Positions 24,287-33,775 of a DNA stretch of 64,000 nt are shown here, piece after piece. This DNA is from Rhodoferax ferrireducens (GTDB lineage Bacteria; Pseudomonadota; Gammaproteobacteria; Burkholderiales; Burkholderiaceae_C). The stretch is taken from positions 124,001-188,000 of the forward strand of contig NZ_QEII01000324.1 in NCBI RefSeq assembly GCF_003347515.1. Reading direction: 5' to 3'. The notes below the pieces were generated by a model. That model was not told the DNA's origin and made no database searches. It saw only the letters and a program-made list of their open reading frames with translations. Position numbers and translations under genes: made by a program. Each line of letters starts with the position of its first letter. Positions within the stretch are counted from its first letter, which is position 1.

Positions 24287-25735
24287 ATGACCCGAAAAGT
24301 CATACCCATCATCCCGCAAGAGGGCTACCAGGCACCTGGCCAGGCGCTCGAAGGTGACGATGATTTGCTCTCTCTGTATGCGTCCGACAAGAAGATCTAC
24401 CCCCGCAGTGTCTCGGGCCTGTTCGCGCGCTGGCGCTGGGGGATGGTCTGGCTGACCCAGCTGGTGTTTTACGGCATCCCGTGGCTGGAGTGGGGCCAGC
24501 GCCAGGCGGTGTTGTTTGATCTGGGTACCCGGCGTTTCTACATTTTTGGCCTGGTGCTGTACCCGCAGGACTTCATTTATCTCGCGGGGATTCTGGTGAT
24601 CTCCGCGCTGTCGCTGTTTCTGTTCACGGCCGTGGCCGGTCGCCTGTGGTGCGGCTATGCCTGCCCGCAAACGGTGTACACCGAAATCTTTCTCTGGATT
24701 GAAAAGAAGGTGGAAGGCGAGCGCTCGGCCCGCATGCGCCGCGATGCCCAGCCGCTGTCCGCGAACAAGGTGATGCGCAAAACTGCCAAACACGTGTTGT
24801 GGCTGGCCGTGGCACTGTGGACCGGTTTCACCTTTGTTGGCTATTTCACGCCCATCAAGGAACTGGGTGTCGAGTTTCTTCAAATGAGCATGAATTCGTG
24901 GGAAATCTTCTGGGTTTTCTTCTACGGCTTTGCCACCTACGGCAACGCCGGCTTCATGCGTGAGCAGATCTGCAAACACATGTGTCCGTATGCGCAATTT
25001 CAAAGCGTCATGTTCGACAAGGACACCTTGATCGTGACCTACGACACGGCGCGTGGCGAGCCCCGGGGCAACCGCTCACGCACGGCGGACCTCGCCGTCT
25101 TGAATTTGGGCGCCTGTGTGGACTGCACGCTGTGTGTTCAAGTCTGCCCGACCGGTATCGATATTCGCAACGGCCTGCAGCACGACTGCATTGGCTGCGG
25201 CGCCTGCGTCGACGTGTGCGACACGGTGATGGACAAAATGGGCTATGCGCGTGGCCTAATCAAGTACGCGACGGAGAACGCCGTGGTACAGCACTGGAGC
25301 CGATCGCAAACCTTGCGCCATGTGCTCAGGCCGCGCGTGCTTGTCTATGCCGCCGTGCTCGGCGCCATGGTGCTGGCCATGGTGGTCAGTCTGTCGCTGC
25401 GCACGCCCTTCAAGGTGAACGTGGTGCGCGATCGCGGCGTCATGGCGCGCGTCGTGTCCGGCGGGAAAATAGAAAACTTGTATCAGTTGCAGGTGATGAA
25501 CGCCACCGAAACACCCCAAAATTACAAAATCACCGCCTCTGGCATCCCCGGTTTGCTGGTGACGTCTGAAAACACCGTGCAGGTGGAGTCCACCGCGGCG
25601 CGTTGGCTGGCGGTGCGGGTGCAGGTGCCTTTTGATGCGGCGGCACCGGGCTCACACCCCATACAGTTTGAAATTGAGGCCCTGGACTCACCCGCTCATT
25701 TGACTGAAAAATCGGTGTTCCTCATTCCGCGGTAA
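24287..25735 (+). CDS. ccoG: Cytochrome c oxidase accessory protein CcoG (FixG/RdxA)
   Basis: 482-residue membrane iron-sulfur protein involved in copper handling during assembly of cbb3-type oxidases. It has membrane segments around residues 40, 85, 160, 185 and 345, a WCGYACPQTVYTEIF motif near 124, two 4Fe-4S motifs, CVDCTLCVQVCPTGIDIRNG (about 277-296) and CIGCGACVDVCD (about 301-312), and a C-terminal periplasmic Ig-like domain (from about 375). ATG 24287 is preferred over TTG 24245. No ccoNOQP genes are in the window, so its oxidase must be elsewhere. Confidence 0.93.
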   Translation: MTRKVIPIIPQEGYQAPGQALEGDDDLLSLYASDKKIYPRSVSGLFARWRWGMVWLTQLVFYGIPWLEWGQRQAVLFDLGTRRFYIFGLVLYPQDFIYLAGILVISALSLFLFTAVAGRLWCGYACPQTVYTEIFLWIEKKVEGERSARMRRDAQPLSANKVMRKTAKHVLWLAVALWTGFTFVGYFTPIKELGVEFLQMSMNSWEIFWVFFYGFATYGNAGFMREQICKHMCPYAQFQSVMFDKDTLIVTYDTARGEPRGNRSRTADLAVLNLGACVDCTLCVQVCPTGIDIRNGLQHDCIGCGACVDVCDTVMDKMGYARGLIKYATENAVVQHWSRSQTLRHVLRPRVLVYAAVLGAMVLAMVVSLSLRTPFKVNVVRDRGVMARVVSGGKIENLYQLQVMNATETPQNYKITASGIPGLLVTSENTVQVESTAARWLAVRVQVPFDAAAPGSHPIQFEIEALDSPAHLTEKSVFLIPR

Positions 25736-25825
25736 ATCACACCCTGCGGCCGCCGTCCTGTGCGCGCCGCAGGCCAATACCCCCTCGGGACGGCGCCCGG
25801 TCGCTGACTGCGCTAAGGTAGCGCC

Positions 25826-28345
25826 ATGAATATCTCTTTTTGGCGCCTGGGCTGGCGCTCTTTGTGGCGCGATCTGCGCTCCGGCGAACTGCGTTTGCTC
25901 ATCGTTGCCGTCACCTTGGCGGTGGCGGCCTTGACGGCGGTTGGTTTCTTTGCCGACCGGCTCAAAGGCGGCTTGCAGCGCGATGCGCGGCAGTTGCTCG
26001 GCGGCGACGCCGTGATTTCCAGCGACAACCCGACGCCCGCCGCGTTTGCCGAGAAGGCCCGTTCCCTGGGCCTGGAACTGGTGCAAACGCTGGGCTTTCC
26101 CACCATGGGCCGCGCCAGCGACGCCAAGGGCGGTGGCACCAAACTGGTGGCGCTGAAGGTGGTCGAGCCGGGTTACCCGCTGCGCGGCAACCTGAAGGTG
26201 GCGAACCAGCCGGGTGCGCCGGGCGACCTCACGCGCGCCATTCCCGCAGCCGGTGAAGCCTGGGTCGAAGCGGCCTTGCTGGATGCCATCGGCCTGCAGA
26301 TGGGCGACGCCTTGCTGTTGGGCGATGCCAGCCTGCGCGTCGCCAAAATCATTGTCAACGAGCCGGACCGGGGCGCGGGTTTCATGAACTTCGCCCCGCG
26401 CGTCATGATCAACCGGGCTGATGTGGAGGCCACCAAACTGATCCAGCCGGCGAGCCGCCTGACCTATCGCGCGGCGGTCGCGGGGGCCGACAAGCCGGTG
26501 GCCGCCTTTGTGGCCTGGGCGCAGGCCGAAGCCAAAAAGCCGGAGGTGCGCGGTCTGCGGGTGGAGTCGCTGCAGGGCGGGCGGCCGGAGGTCGGGCAGA
26601 CGCTGGAGCGGGCCGAGAAGTTTCTCAATCTCATCGCCTTGCTTTCGGCCCTCCTGAGCGCGGTGGCGGTGGCGCTGGCGGCCCGCGGATTTGCCGCCAA
26701 CCACCTGGACGACTGCGCCATGCTGCGCGTGCTGGGCTTGAGCCAGCGCACCATTGCCTCAAGCTACGCCTTTGAGTTCAGCATCATCGGTCTGCTGGCC
26801 AGCACCCTGGGCGTGCTGGCCGGCTACGCCGTGCACTATGTGTTTGTGTTGCTGCTGGCCGGTTTGGTGGACGGGGCGCTCCCGCCACCGGGCATCTGGC
26901 CGGTCCTCTTTGGCCTGGGCATGGGGATGACGCTGCTGTTGGCATTTGGCCTGCCGCCCGTGCTGCAGCTGGCCCAGGTGCCGCCGCTGCGCGTGATCCG
27001 CCGCGATGTGGGCAACCTCAAGCCCGTGTCCATCGGCGTGCTGGGCCTGGGGGTGGCCGGCTTTGCTGCCTTGCTGCTGGCCGCCAGCAGCGATGTGAAA
27101 CTGGGCCTGATCGCGGTCGGCGGCTTCGCGGCGGCGGTTCTGGTGTTTGCCGCATTGAGCTGGCTGGCCGTCAAGCTGCTGCGCTGGAGCGTGAACGAGG
27201 GCACGGCGCCGCGCTGGCTGGTGCTGGCCACGCGGCAGATTTCGGCGCGCCCGGCTTTTGCCGTGGTGCAGGTCAGCGCCCTGGCGGTGGGTTTGCTGGC
27301 GCTGGTGCTGCTGGTGCTCTTGCGCACCGACCTCATCAGCAGCTGGCGCAAAGCCAGCCCGGCGGATGCGCCGAACCGTTTTGTCATCAACGTCATGCCC
27401 GAGCAGGGCGATGCGTTCGGCCAGGCCTTGCGCGACGGGGGGGTGCGCCAATTTGACTGGTACCCCATGATTCGCGGGCGGCTGGTGGCCGTCAACGGCA
27501 AGGCGGTGACGCCGGATGACTACGTGGAAGACCGGGCCAAGCGGCTGGTGGACCGGGAATTCAACCTGTCGCACAGCGCCAAAAAACCGGCGCAAAACGA
27601 AGTGGTGGCCGGGCGCTGGACCGAGGACGAGCCGGGCGCGATCAGCGTCGAGGAGGGCATTGCCAAGACGCTCAATCTCAAGCTCGGCGATAGCCTGAGT
27701 TTTGACGTGGGGGGCGCGCAGACCGAGTCCAAAATCACCTCGCTGCGCAAGGTGGATTGGGGCTCAATGCGGGCCAATTTCTTTGTCATGTACCCGGTGG
27801 CCAAGCTGGCCAATGTGCCGACGACCTACATGAGCGCCTTCAAGGCGCCCGCGACCCCTGGATTTGACAATGCCCTGGTTCGGAGTTTTCCCAACATCAC
27901 GAGCGTGGACATGACCGCCACCATCGCCCAGATTCAACGCGTGCTGGACCAGGTCATTCGTGCGGTGGAGTTTTTGTTTGGCTTCACCCTGGCCGCCGGG
28001 CTGGTGGTGTTGTTTGCCGCCGTGACGGCAACGCGGGAGGAGCGGGCGCGCGAATTTGCCATCATGCGCGCGGTCGGGGCGCAAAGCAGTTTGCTGCGCC
28101 AGGTGCAGCGCGCCGAGCTGATGGGCGTGGGCCTGCTCGCCGGCTTCCTGGCCTCCGTGGTCGCCACGGCGGTCGGCTGGGCGCTGGCCAAGTATGTTTT
28201 CGAGTTCGAGTGGACGGTCTCGCTGTGGGTGCCCTTGTTCGGCTCGATCAGCGGCGCGCTGCTGGCACTGGCGGCAGGCTGGTGGGGCTTGCGCGAGGTC
28301 TTGCGACGCCCGGTGGTGGAGACACTGCGGCGGGCGGCGCAGTAG
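25826..28345 (+). CDS. FtsX-like ABC transporter permease (YbbP type)
   Basis: 839-residue inner-membrane protein with two FtsX-type permease units. Hydrophobic segments cluster near residues 25-45, 265-290, 310-345, 360-385, 410-465, 485-510, and a C-terminal set from about 715 (FLFGFTLAAGLVVLFAAVTA), with large periplasmic domains between. The REFAIMRAVGAQSSLLRQVQ stretch near 745 is the classic coupling region. In E. coli-like operons such a protein pairs with the ATPase YbbA; no ATPase gene is adjacent here. It may share another ATPase. Confidence 0.87.
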   Translation: MNISFWRLGWRSLWRDLRSGELRLLIVAVTLAVAALTAVGFFADRLKGGLQRDARQLLGGDAVISSDNPTPAAFAEKARSLGLELVQTLGFPTMGRASDAKGGGTKLVALKVVEPGYPLRGNLKVANQPGAPGDLTRAIPAAGEAWVEAALLDAIGLQMGDALLLGDASLRVAKIIVNEPDRGAGFMNFAPRVMINRADVEATKLIQPASRLTYRAAVAGADKPVAAFVAWAQAEAKKPEVRGLRVESLQGGRPEVGQTLERAEKFLNLIALLSALLSAVAVALAARGFAANHLDDCAMLRVLGLSQRTIASSYAFEFSIIGLLASTLGVLAGYAVHYVFVLLLAGLVDGALPPPGIWPVLFGLGMGMTLLLAFGLPPVLQLAQVPPLRVIRRDVGNLKPVSIGVLGLGVAGFAALLLAASSDVKLGLIAVGGFAAAVLVFAALSWLAVKLLRWSVNEGTAPRWLVLATRQISARPAFAVVQVSALAVGLLALVLLVLLRTDLISSWRKASPADAPNRFVINVMPEQGDAFGQALRDGGVRQFDWYPMIRGRLVAVNGKAVTPDDYVEDRAKRLVDREFNLSHSAKKPAQNEVVAGRWTEDEPGAISVEEGIAKTLNLKLGDSLSFDVGGAQTESKITSLRKVDWGSMRANFFVMYPVAKLANVPTTYMSAFKAPATPGFDNALVRSFPNITSVDMTATIAQIQRVLDQVIRAVEFLFGFTLAAGLVVLFAAVTATREERAREFAIMRAVGAQSSLLRQVQRAELMGVGLLAGFLASVVATAVGWALAKYVFEFEWTVSLWVPLFGSISGALLALAAGWWGLREVLRRPVVETLRRAAQ

Positions 28346-28366
28346 CCGATCTTTACCAAGCGTCGA

Positions 28367-28423
28367 TTTACTATAAATATAATAGCTACCTGCGCATATT
28401 ACACGAGGGCTATAGCCCGATTT
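28367..28423 (+). repeat. Interspersed 57-bp repeat, intergenic copy
   Basis: The best-defined copy: TTTACTATAAATATAATAGC, 20 nt, GGGCTATAGCCC, then GATTT. ATAGC is at 28382-28386 and GGGCTA at 28407-28412. GGGCTATAGCCC is self-complementary. It ends 4 bp before the globin start codon, so it forms that gene's leader. Confidence 0.85.
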
Positions 28424-28427
28424 GACT

Positions 28428-28832
28428 ATGAAAATTCAGGAAAAACCGCTTTTTGACACGCCGTTCGAATGGATTGGCGGCGAAGCCCGCGTGCAGGCGC
28501 TGACCGAGCGTTTTTACGACTTGATGGATCTGGAGCCGGGCTACAGCGTCTTGCGGGCCGCGCACGGCCAGGAACTGGACAACGCCAGGCAGCGCCTGTT
28601 CTGGTTTTTGTGCGGCTGGCTGGGCGGCCCGCAGCATTACACGGAACGATTCGGCCACCCGCGCCTGCGAGCGCGCCACGCGCCGTTCAAGATTGGTATC
28701 ACCGAGCGCGACCAGTGGGTGGCCTGCATGGACCAGGCGATGGGCGAGACCGGTGTGCCGGAGGATTTGCGCGCCCATCTGCGTGACTCGTTTTTCAAGA
28801 CGGCAGACTTCATGCGCAACACGCCCGCGTAA
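28428..28832 (+). CDS. Group II truncated haemoglobin
   Basis: 134-residue truncated globin (2/2 fold, group II). FYDLMDLEPG (about 29-38) marks the B-helix/loop region, LFWFLCGWLGGPQHYTERFG (about 57-76) the E-helix region with the group-II Trp-Gly pattern, and RLRARHAPFKIG (about 79-90) carries the probable proximal His. These proteins bind oxygen or nitric oxide, or act in redox protection. The ATG follows directly on a repeat copy and no clear ribosome site is seen. TTG 28422 is an unlikely alternative. Confidence 0.9.
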   Translation: MKIQEKPLFDTPFEWIGGEARVQALTERFYDLMDLEPGYSVLRAAHGQELDNARQRLFWFLCGWLGGPQHYTERFGHPRLRARHAPFKIGITERDQWVACMDQAMGETGVPEDLRAHLRDSFFKTADFMRNTPA

Positions 28833-28915
28833 TAATTGTCGTCAGTCCCCCGTGCGTTCACGTTTCTTTACAAAGCGTTGATCGTGTTGGTACAAGTGTT
28901 TGCGATAGTGTCGAA

Positions 28916-29812
28916 ATGACTCACCACATTAAAAACAACTCCATGATGGCGCATAAACACGGACTTACCCATGACCTTGAAACCCTCATCCAAACCGCCC
29001 CAGACCGGCGCCGCGTCTTGCGCTGGCTGTCCGTCGGCGGTGCTGCGGCGCTACCGCTGATCGGTTGCGGCGGCGGTGGGGACGACGGCGGCACAAGCGC
29101 CGCCACGACGGCCACGGGAACCACAACCACGACAACAGCAAGCACAACGGCAAGCTCGGGCTCATGTTCGGTGATCCCCTCCGAGACGGCTGGACCGTAT
29201 CCCGGTGATGGCTCCAACAGCAATAGCAGCGGCATTGCCAATGCGCTCACCCTGTCGGGCATCGTGCGCTCCGACATTCGTTCCAGCATCGCAGGCTCCA
29301 GCACCACCGCGCCTGGCGTGCCCCTGAGCGTCACGCTCAAACTCGTCAACACCGGGGCCAGTTGTGCCTCGCTGGCGGGTTACGCGATCTACCTGTGGCA
29401 CTGCACCCGGGATGGGGGCTATTCCATGTATTCCAGTGGCATCACCGGCGAGAACTATCTGCGCGGCGTGCAAGTGACCGACAGCAACGGTGAAGTTACC
29501 TTCAGCACCGTCTTTCCCGGCTGCTATTCGGGCCGCTGGCCGCATATCCACTTTGAGGTCTATGCCAGTCTGGCCGCCGCCACCACGACGCCCGCCAGCG
29601 ACCAGGTGCGCACCTCCCAGCTGGCCTTGCCCAAGACCGCGTGCGACGCGGTGTATGCGAGCACCGGCTACAGCGCCAGTGTGTCCAATCTGGCGGCCAT
29701 TTCGCTGGCCAGCGACAACGTGTTCAGTGACGACAGCGCCGCCCTGCAGATGCCCACCCTGACCGGCAATGTCAGCAGTGGTTATGCGGCCACGCTGACG
29801 GTCGGTTTATAA
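28916..29812 (+). CDS. Intradiol-dioxygenase-like exported protein
   Basis: 298-residue protein. The N-terminus RRRVLRWLSVGGAAALPLIGC (about 31-51) combines a twin-arginine-like start and a lipobox LIGC. A Gly then Thr/Ala/Ser low-complexity linker runs to about residue 80. The catalytic domain follows: ETAGPYPGDG (about 88), LTLSGIVRSDIRSS (about 110), YAIYLWHCTRDGGYSMY (about 157-173) and GCYSGRWPHIHFEVY (about 200). The two Tyr and HxH iron ligands of intradiol dioxygenases seem kept. The natural substrate is unknown; exported members are not tied to soluble aromatic pathways. Confidence 0.85.
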   Translation: MTHHIKNNSMMAHKHGLTHDLETLIQTAPDRRRVLRWLSVGGAAALPLIGCGGGGDDGGTSAATTATGTTTTTTASTTASSGSCSVIPSETAGPYPGDGSNSNSSGIANALTLSGIVRSDIRSSIAGSSTTAPGVPLSVTLKLVNTGASCASLAGYAIYLWHCTRDGGYSMYSSGITGENYLRGVQVTDSNGEVTFSTVFPGCYSGRWPHIHFEVYASLAAATTTPASDQVRTSQLALPKTACDAVYASTGYSASVSNLAAISLASDNVFSDDSAALQMPTLTGNVSSGYAATLTVGL

Positions 29813-29815
29813 GCA

Positions 29816-32293
29816 TCAGCTCTCCATCGGCGCCAGCAGCCCCTGCAAATCGGCTTCGCTGAATTTGACGGCGCTCGCTCCATCCACGCCCAGCACACCC
29901 TCGACCAGCGCACTTTTGCGCGCCTGGAGTTCGAGCATGCGGTCTTCAATGCTGCCCTGCACGACCAGCTTGTAGACAAACACCGGCTGCTCCTGGCCGA
30001 TGCGGTGGGCGCGGGCGGTGGCTTGCTGCTCGACGGCCGGGTTCCACCACGGGTCGACATGGATCACGGTGTCGGCGGCGGTGAGGTTCAGGCCCAGGCC
30101 ACCGGCTTTGAGGCTGACCAGAAATACCGGCACATCACCCGCCTGAAACTGGGCCACCACGTCGCCGCGCTTGGCGGGTGGCGTTTTGCCGGTCAGCGCC
30201 AGCCACGGCAGCTGCAGCGCGTCCAGCATGGGTTCGATCAGGCTCAGCATTTCGGTGAACTGTGAAAACACCAGGATGCGCCGACCCTCTTTGACCAGCG
30301 CCGGTAGCATCGTCATGAGCAGGTCCAGCTTGGCGCGCTCCATGCTGGTTGGAGTACTCACACCTTTGAGTAAATACGGGTCGCAGCACACCTGGCGCAG
30401 CTTGAGCAGCGCATCCAGAATGCTGATTTGCGCCCCGGCAAAGTGGGCGCGCGCCAGCACCCGCCGCACCTGTTTATCCGCCGCCACGCGAACGCTCTCG
30501 TACAGGTCGCGTTGCTGGCCCTGGAGCTGGACGCGCTTGATGATTTCGGTCAGGGGCTTGAGTTCGGTGGCCACGTCTTCCTTGCGGCGGCGCAGGATGA
30601 AGGGGCGAACCCGCTGCGCCAGCAGTTGGGCGCGCACGGTCTCGCCGTTGACTTCAATCGGCTTGCGCCACAGGCGCTGAAAACTCCGTGCGTCGCCCAA
30701 AAAACCCGGCATCAAAAAATCGAACTGCGCCCACAACTCGCCCAGGTGGTTTTCCAGCGGCGTGCCGGTCAGGCACAGGCGGTGCCGCGCCTGCAGCCGA
30801 CGCACGGCCCGCGCGCTGCGGCCGGCCGCATTCTTGACGGATTGGGCTTCGTCCAGAATCAGCAAATGAAAGGGCTGGGCCGCCAGTGCGCGAACGTCGC
30901 GCCACAGCAGGGGAAAGGTCGTCAGCACCACATCGCAGTCGGCCATGCGGCCGAAGTCTTGCGCGCGCTGCGGGCCTTGCAGGGTCAGCACACGCAAAGC
31001 CGGCGCCATGCGCGCGGCTTCCGCCTGCCAGTTGAATACCAAGGAGGTGGGCAGCACCACGAGTGCTGGCAAGTCCAGCCGCCCAGCCTGTTTTTCAATC
31101 AGCAGATGCGCCAGCGTCTGCGCGGTTTTGCCCAGGCCCATGTCGTCGGCCAGGATGCCGGCCAAGTGGTTCTGGCGCAGGTATTGCAACCAGGCCACGC
31201 CCTGCAATTGGTAGGGCCGCAGCGTGATGCCCAGGCCGTGTGGCGCCTGGATGGCTTGCGGGCTACCGCTGCCGCGCAGCTGCCGGGTCAGTGCGAGCAA
31301 GCCGTCTTCCCCCTGCAGCTGCCAGCCCCCGTGCGGACCGGCGCGCGCGGCTTGGTCGTTGATCAAATCCTGGCGCAGCGCGTCCAGCCGGAACGCATCC
31401 CAGGGCGATAGTTGCAGGGGCCCTTCCTTGCGCCGTGGCTCGGTCAGCAAGTCCAGCATCGCGCCGACTATTTTTTTCAGCGGTGCGGCGGGCGCGTCAA
31501 TGCGCTTGCCGCCGGGCGCGCGCAGGGTGATGACGGCATCGTCCTCAATCGCATGCAGCTGACGCAGATCGAGCCAGCGGCGGTCGCGCTTGAGCAGGTC
31601 GGCCAGCAGCGGCGCCAGGTCCAGAGTCTGCCCCTCGACCTCTACGCCCAGGCTTAGCAGCCAGGAGCCCTCGCGCCGGGCCAGGGTCAAGGCAGCCACC
31701 GCCGGGGGCGGATGCAGCCGCGGTCCGGCGACTTCCTTGGCCCCTTCTTCGCCCGCCATGGCACCGGCTGGCGGACTCAGCACCAGCTGCCAGGCTTGCA
31801 CCGGCACACTCAAATGTGCAAAGCCGGGCGTGACCACGATGGACCAGCCCCAGCTCTGCAACAGCGGCACCTGCTCGGCCCAGAAGTCGGCAAACTGGTC
31901 TTCCTGCGGCAGCGTCCACAGCGGCCACAGGGGCGCCGTGGTTTCCGTGCCCAGCGTCAAATCATCGCCGCGCCACTGCAAGACGCCGGGCGGCAGGGCT
32001 TGCAGGCCCAGGGCGCGCAAGGTGTCGCGGGCCTGCGCCTGGACCTCGGCCGGTGTCGCCCCGTCGCCTGGCCGCAAGCTGGCCGGGGCGGCGCTGGCCC
32101 AGTCCAGGGAGGCCACGGTCACGCGCTCACCGCGGGGGCCAAACGCCACCGCGGCCGGCCTGGATTTTTCAGACGCTGGCGCAAAACCCATCATGCCCAG
32201 CAGGCCATCACCACGCCCCAGGGTGCGCAGCGTCAGACGAACCCGGTGGGTAGGCGAGGGCGCGAGGTCCCGCGGCGGATGCGAATTGGGCAT
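29816..32293 (-). CDS. SNF2-family DEAD/DEAH-type helicase
   Basis: 825-residue Swi2/Snf2 ATPase of the bacterial RapA-distant group. Motifs in order: I DDMGLGKTAQTLAHLL (about residue 376), II LDEAQSVKN (about 478), III LTGTPLEN (about 507), IV-V region VFSQFTEML (about 673) and VI WWNPAVEQQATARAHRIGQ (about 745). The first 300 residues are a poorly conserved bacterial N-terminal region. It probably remodels DNA-protein complexes; the specific task is unknown. It ends 3 bp from the convergent dioxygenase-like gene. Confidence 0.92.
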   Translation of the reverse strand: MPNSHPPRDLAPSPTHRVRLTLRTLGRGDGLLGMMGFAPASEKSRPAAVAFGPRGERVTVASLDWASAAPASLRPGDGATPAEVQAQARDTLRALGLQALPPGVLQWRGDDLTLGTETTAPLWPLWTLPQEDQFADFWAEQVPLLQSWGWSIVVTPGFAHLSVPVQAWQLVLSPPAGAMAGEEGAKEVAGPRLHPPPAVAALTLARREGSWLLSLGVEVEGQTLDLAPLLADLLKRDRRWLDLRQLHAIEDDAVITLRAPGGKRIDAPAAPLKKIVGAMLDLLTEPRRKEGPLQLSPWDAFRLDALRQDLINDQAARAGPHGGWQLQGEDGLLALTRQLRGSGSPQAIQAPHGLGITLRPYQLQGVAWLQYLRQNHLAGILADDMGLGKTAQTLAHLLIEKQAGRLDLPALVVLPTSLVFNWQAEAARMAPALRVLTLQGPQRAQDFGRMADCDVVLTTFPLLWRDVRALAAQPFHLLILDEAQSVKNAAGRSARAVRRLQARHRLCLTGTPLENHLGELWAQFDFLMPGFLGDARSFQRLWRKPIEVNGETVRAQLLAQRVRPFILRRRKEDVATELKPLTEIIKRVQLQGQQRDLYESVRVAADKQVRRVLARAHFAGAQISILDALLKLRQVCCDPYLLKGVSTPTSMERAKLDLLMTMLPALVKEGRRILVFSQFTEMLSLIEPMLDALQLPWLALTGKTPPAKRGDVVAQFQAGDVPVFLVSLKAGGLGLNLTAADTVIHVDPWWNPAVEQQATARAHRIGQEQPVFVYKLVVQGSIEDRMLELQARKSALVEGVLGVDGASAVKFSEADLQGLLAPMES

Positions 32294-32325
32294 GGATGGC
32301 CTCCAGGCGATGGACTGGGGCGGGT

Positions 32326-33003
32326 TCAGCGTCGCGACGCCATCAGCAGCACCACCAACGCGCCGCCGCCGCCATCGGCCGGCTTGGCCTGCACAAAGGC
32401 CAGCACCTCCTGTTTTTGCACCAGCCAGCTGTGCACCCGGCTCTTGAGTACCGGCGCTTTGCCCGGCGAGCCCAGGCCTTTGCCATGGACCACGCGCACG
32501 CAGCGAATGCCGTGTTTGTGCGCCTCGCGGATGAAGAAGCTCAATTGCTCGCGCGCCTCGTCACGGCGCAGGCCATGCAGATCCAGCTGACGCTGGATCG
32601 ACCAGTCGCCGCGGCGCAGCTTGCGGGTGACATCGGGCCCGATGCCGGGGCGGCGAAAACTCAATAAATCATCAACATCGAGCAGGGTGCCGACGTCGAA
32701 TTCGTCGCTGATGGCCTCGATCAGCACCGCTTTTTCATCCTGCTCGTATTGCATCGGCCGGGGCGCAGTGGGCTCTTTTTTCAGGAGCGCCCGGCGCTTG
32801 TCCGGCAAGGGCTTGACGGTACCCGCGGCCAGAATAAACAGATTTTTTTCGCTTGCCGCCTGATGCTTGGCCAGGGCCAGTTCGGCGGCCAGTTGTGTCC
32901 GCCGCAGGGCCTGCGCTTCAATCTCGCGCTTGACCAGTTTCAAATCCGCCAAGGCGTTGAACTTGGTGGGCCGCTTGCTTGTCGGCATCTTCACAATCTT
33001 CAC
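32326..33003 (-). CDS. Smr-domain protein
   Basis: 225-residue protein with a C-terminal Smr domain: [19 protein letters not shown] (about 142-160) and the nuclease-like loop [11 protein letters not shown] (about 168-178). The N-terminal half is charged and helical ([19 protein letters not shown]). Smr proteins are structure- or RNA-acting endonucleases, some linked to rescue of collided ribosomes. Its start overlaps the stop of radC (ATGA), so the two genes form a unit. Confidence 0.9.
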   Translation of the reverse strand: MKIVKMPTSKRPTKFNALADLKLVKREIEAQALRRTQLAAELALAKHQAASEKNLFILAAGTVKPLPDKRRALLKKEPTAPRPMQYEQDEKAVLIEAISDEFDVGTLLDVDDLLSFRRPGIGPDVTRKLRRGDWSIQRQLDLHGLRRDEAREQLSFFIREAHKHGIRCVRVVHGKGLGSPGKAPVLKSRVHSWLVQKQEVLAFVQAKPADGGGGALVVLLMASRR

Positions 33004-33701
33004 AGTAACCCCCGCTCCGCCATGGACAGCGCTTCACCCGGTGCCACGATCACATGGTCCAGCACCCGCACATCAATCAGCGCCAGCGTGGTTTTCAGCG
33101 TTTGCGTCAAGGCCTCGTCGGCGCGCGAGGGCTGCACCGTGCCGCTGGGGTGGTTGTGCGCCAGCACCACGGCGGCGGCCTGGTGGTGCAGGGCGCGCAG
33201 CACCACCTCTCTGGGGTAAACCGAGGTTTGCGTGAGCGTGCCGCGAAACAGTTCTTCCATGGCCAATAGTCTATTCTGGACGTCCAGAAACAGCACGGCA
33301 AAGACCTCATGCGGCTTGGCCGCCAAGTGCAGTTGCAGGTAGTGCTTGACGGCGTCCGGCGTGGCAAACACCGTGCGTTCCTTGAGCTGCTGCGCCAGCG
33401 CCCGGCGCGATAACTCCAGCACGGCCACGATTTCGGCGCGTTTGGCCGGCCCCAGGCCTTTGATGCGTTTGAGATCGTCCGTGGTGGCGTGCAGCAGGCC
33501 GGCAATGCCGTCAAAACCATCACAGCCGTTGGTGCTGGTCTTGAGTAGCAGCAGCTCCTGCGCCATTTGCAGCACGCCCTTGCCCTGGATGCCGGTGCGC
33601 AGCAGGATGGCCAGCAGCTCGACGTCGCTCAGGGCGCCGGGTCCGCGTGCCAGCAGCTTTTCGCGGGGGCGGGCGTCAAGGGGAAGGTCTTTGAGGGGCA
33701 T
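33000..33701 (-). CDS. radC: RadC-family JAMM protein
   Basis: 233-residue protein with an N-terminal helix-hairpin-helix-like region ([28 protein letters not shown] around 75-90) and a C-terminal JAMM metalloprotease-like domain with [15 protein letters not shown] (about 128), the metal motif [14 protein letters not shown] (about 180-193) and a final Asp. Its role, despite the name, is not settled. ATG 33701 ([16 protein letters not shown]) is chosen over TTG 33740. It is divergent from slpA, and the start codons are 74 bp apart. Confidence 0.92.
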   Translation of the reverse strand: MPLKDLPLDARPREKLLARGPGALSDVELLAILLRTGIQGKGVLQMAQELLLLKTSTNGCDGFDGIAGLLHATTDDLKRIKGLGPAKRAEIVAVLELSRRALAQQLKERTVFATPDAVKHYLQLHLAAKPHEVFAVLFLDVQNRLLAMEELFRGTLTQTSVYPREVVLRALHHQAAAVVLAHNHPSGTVQPSRADEALTQTLKTTLALIDVRVLDHVIVAPGEALSMAERGLL

Positions 33702-33775
33702 TGGTCGGGCTTTTAGAATAGGGGCCAGTTTATTCGTCAAAACCCTGTCTTTTCAGACTTTCATCCGGGACTCTC

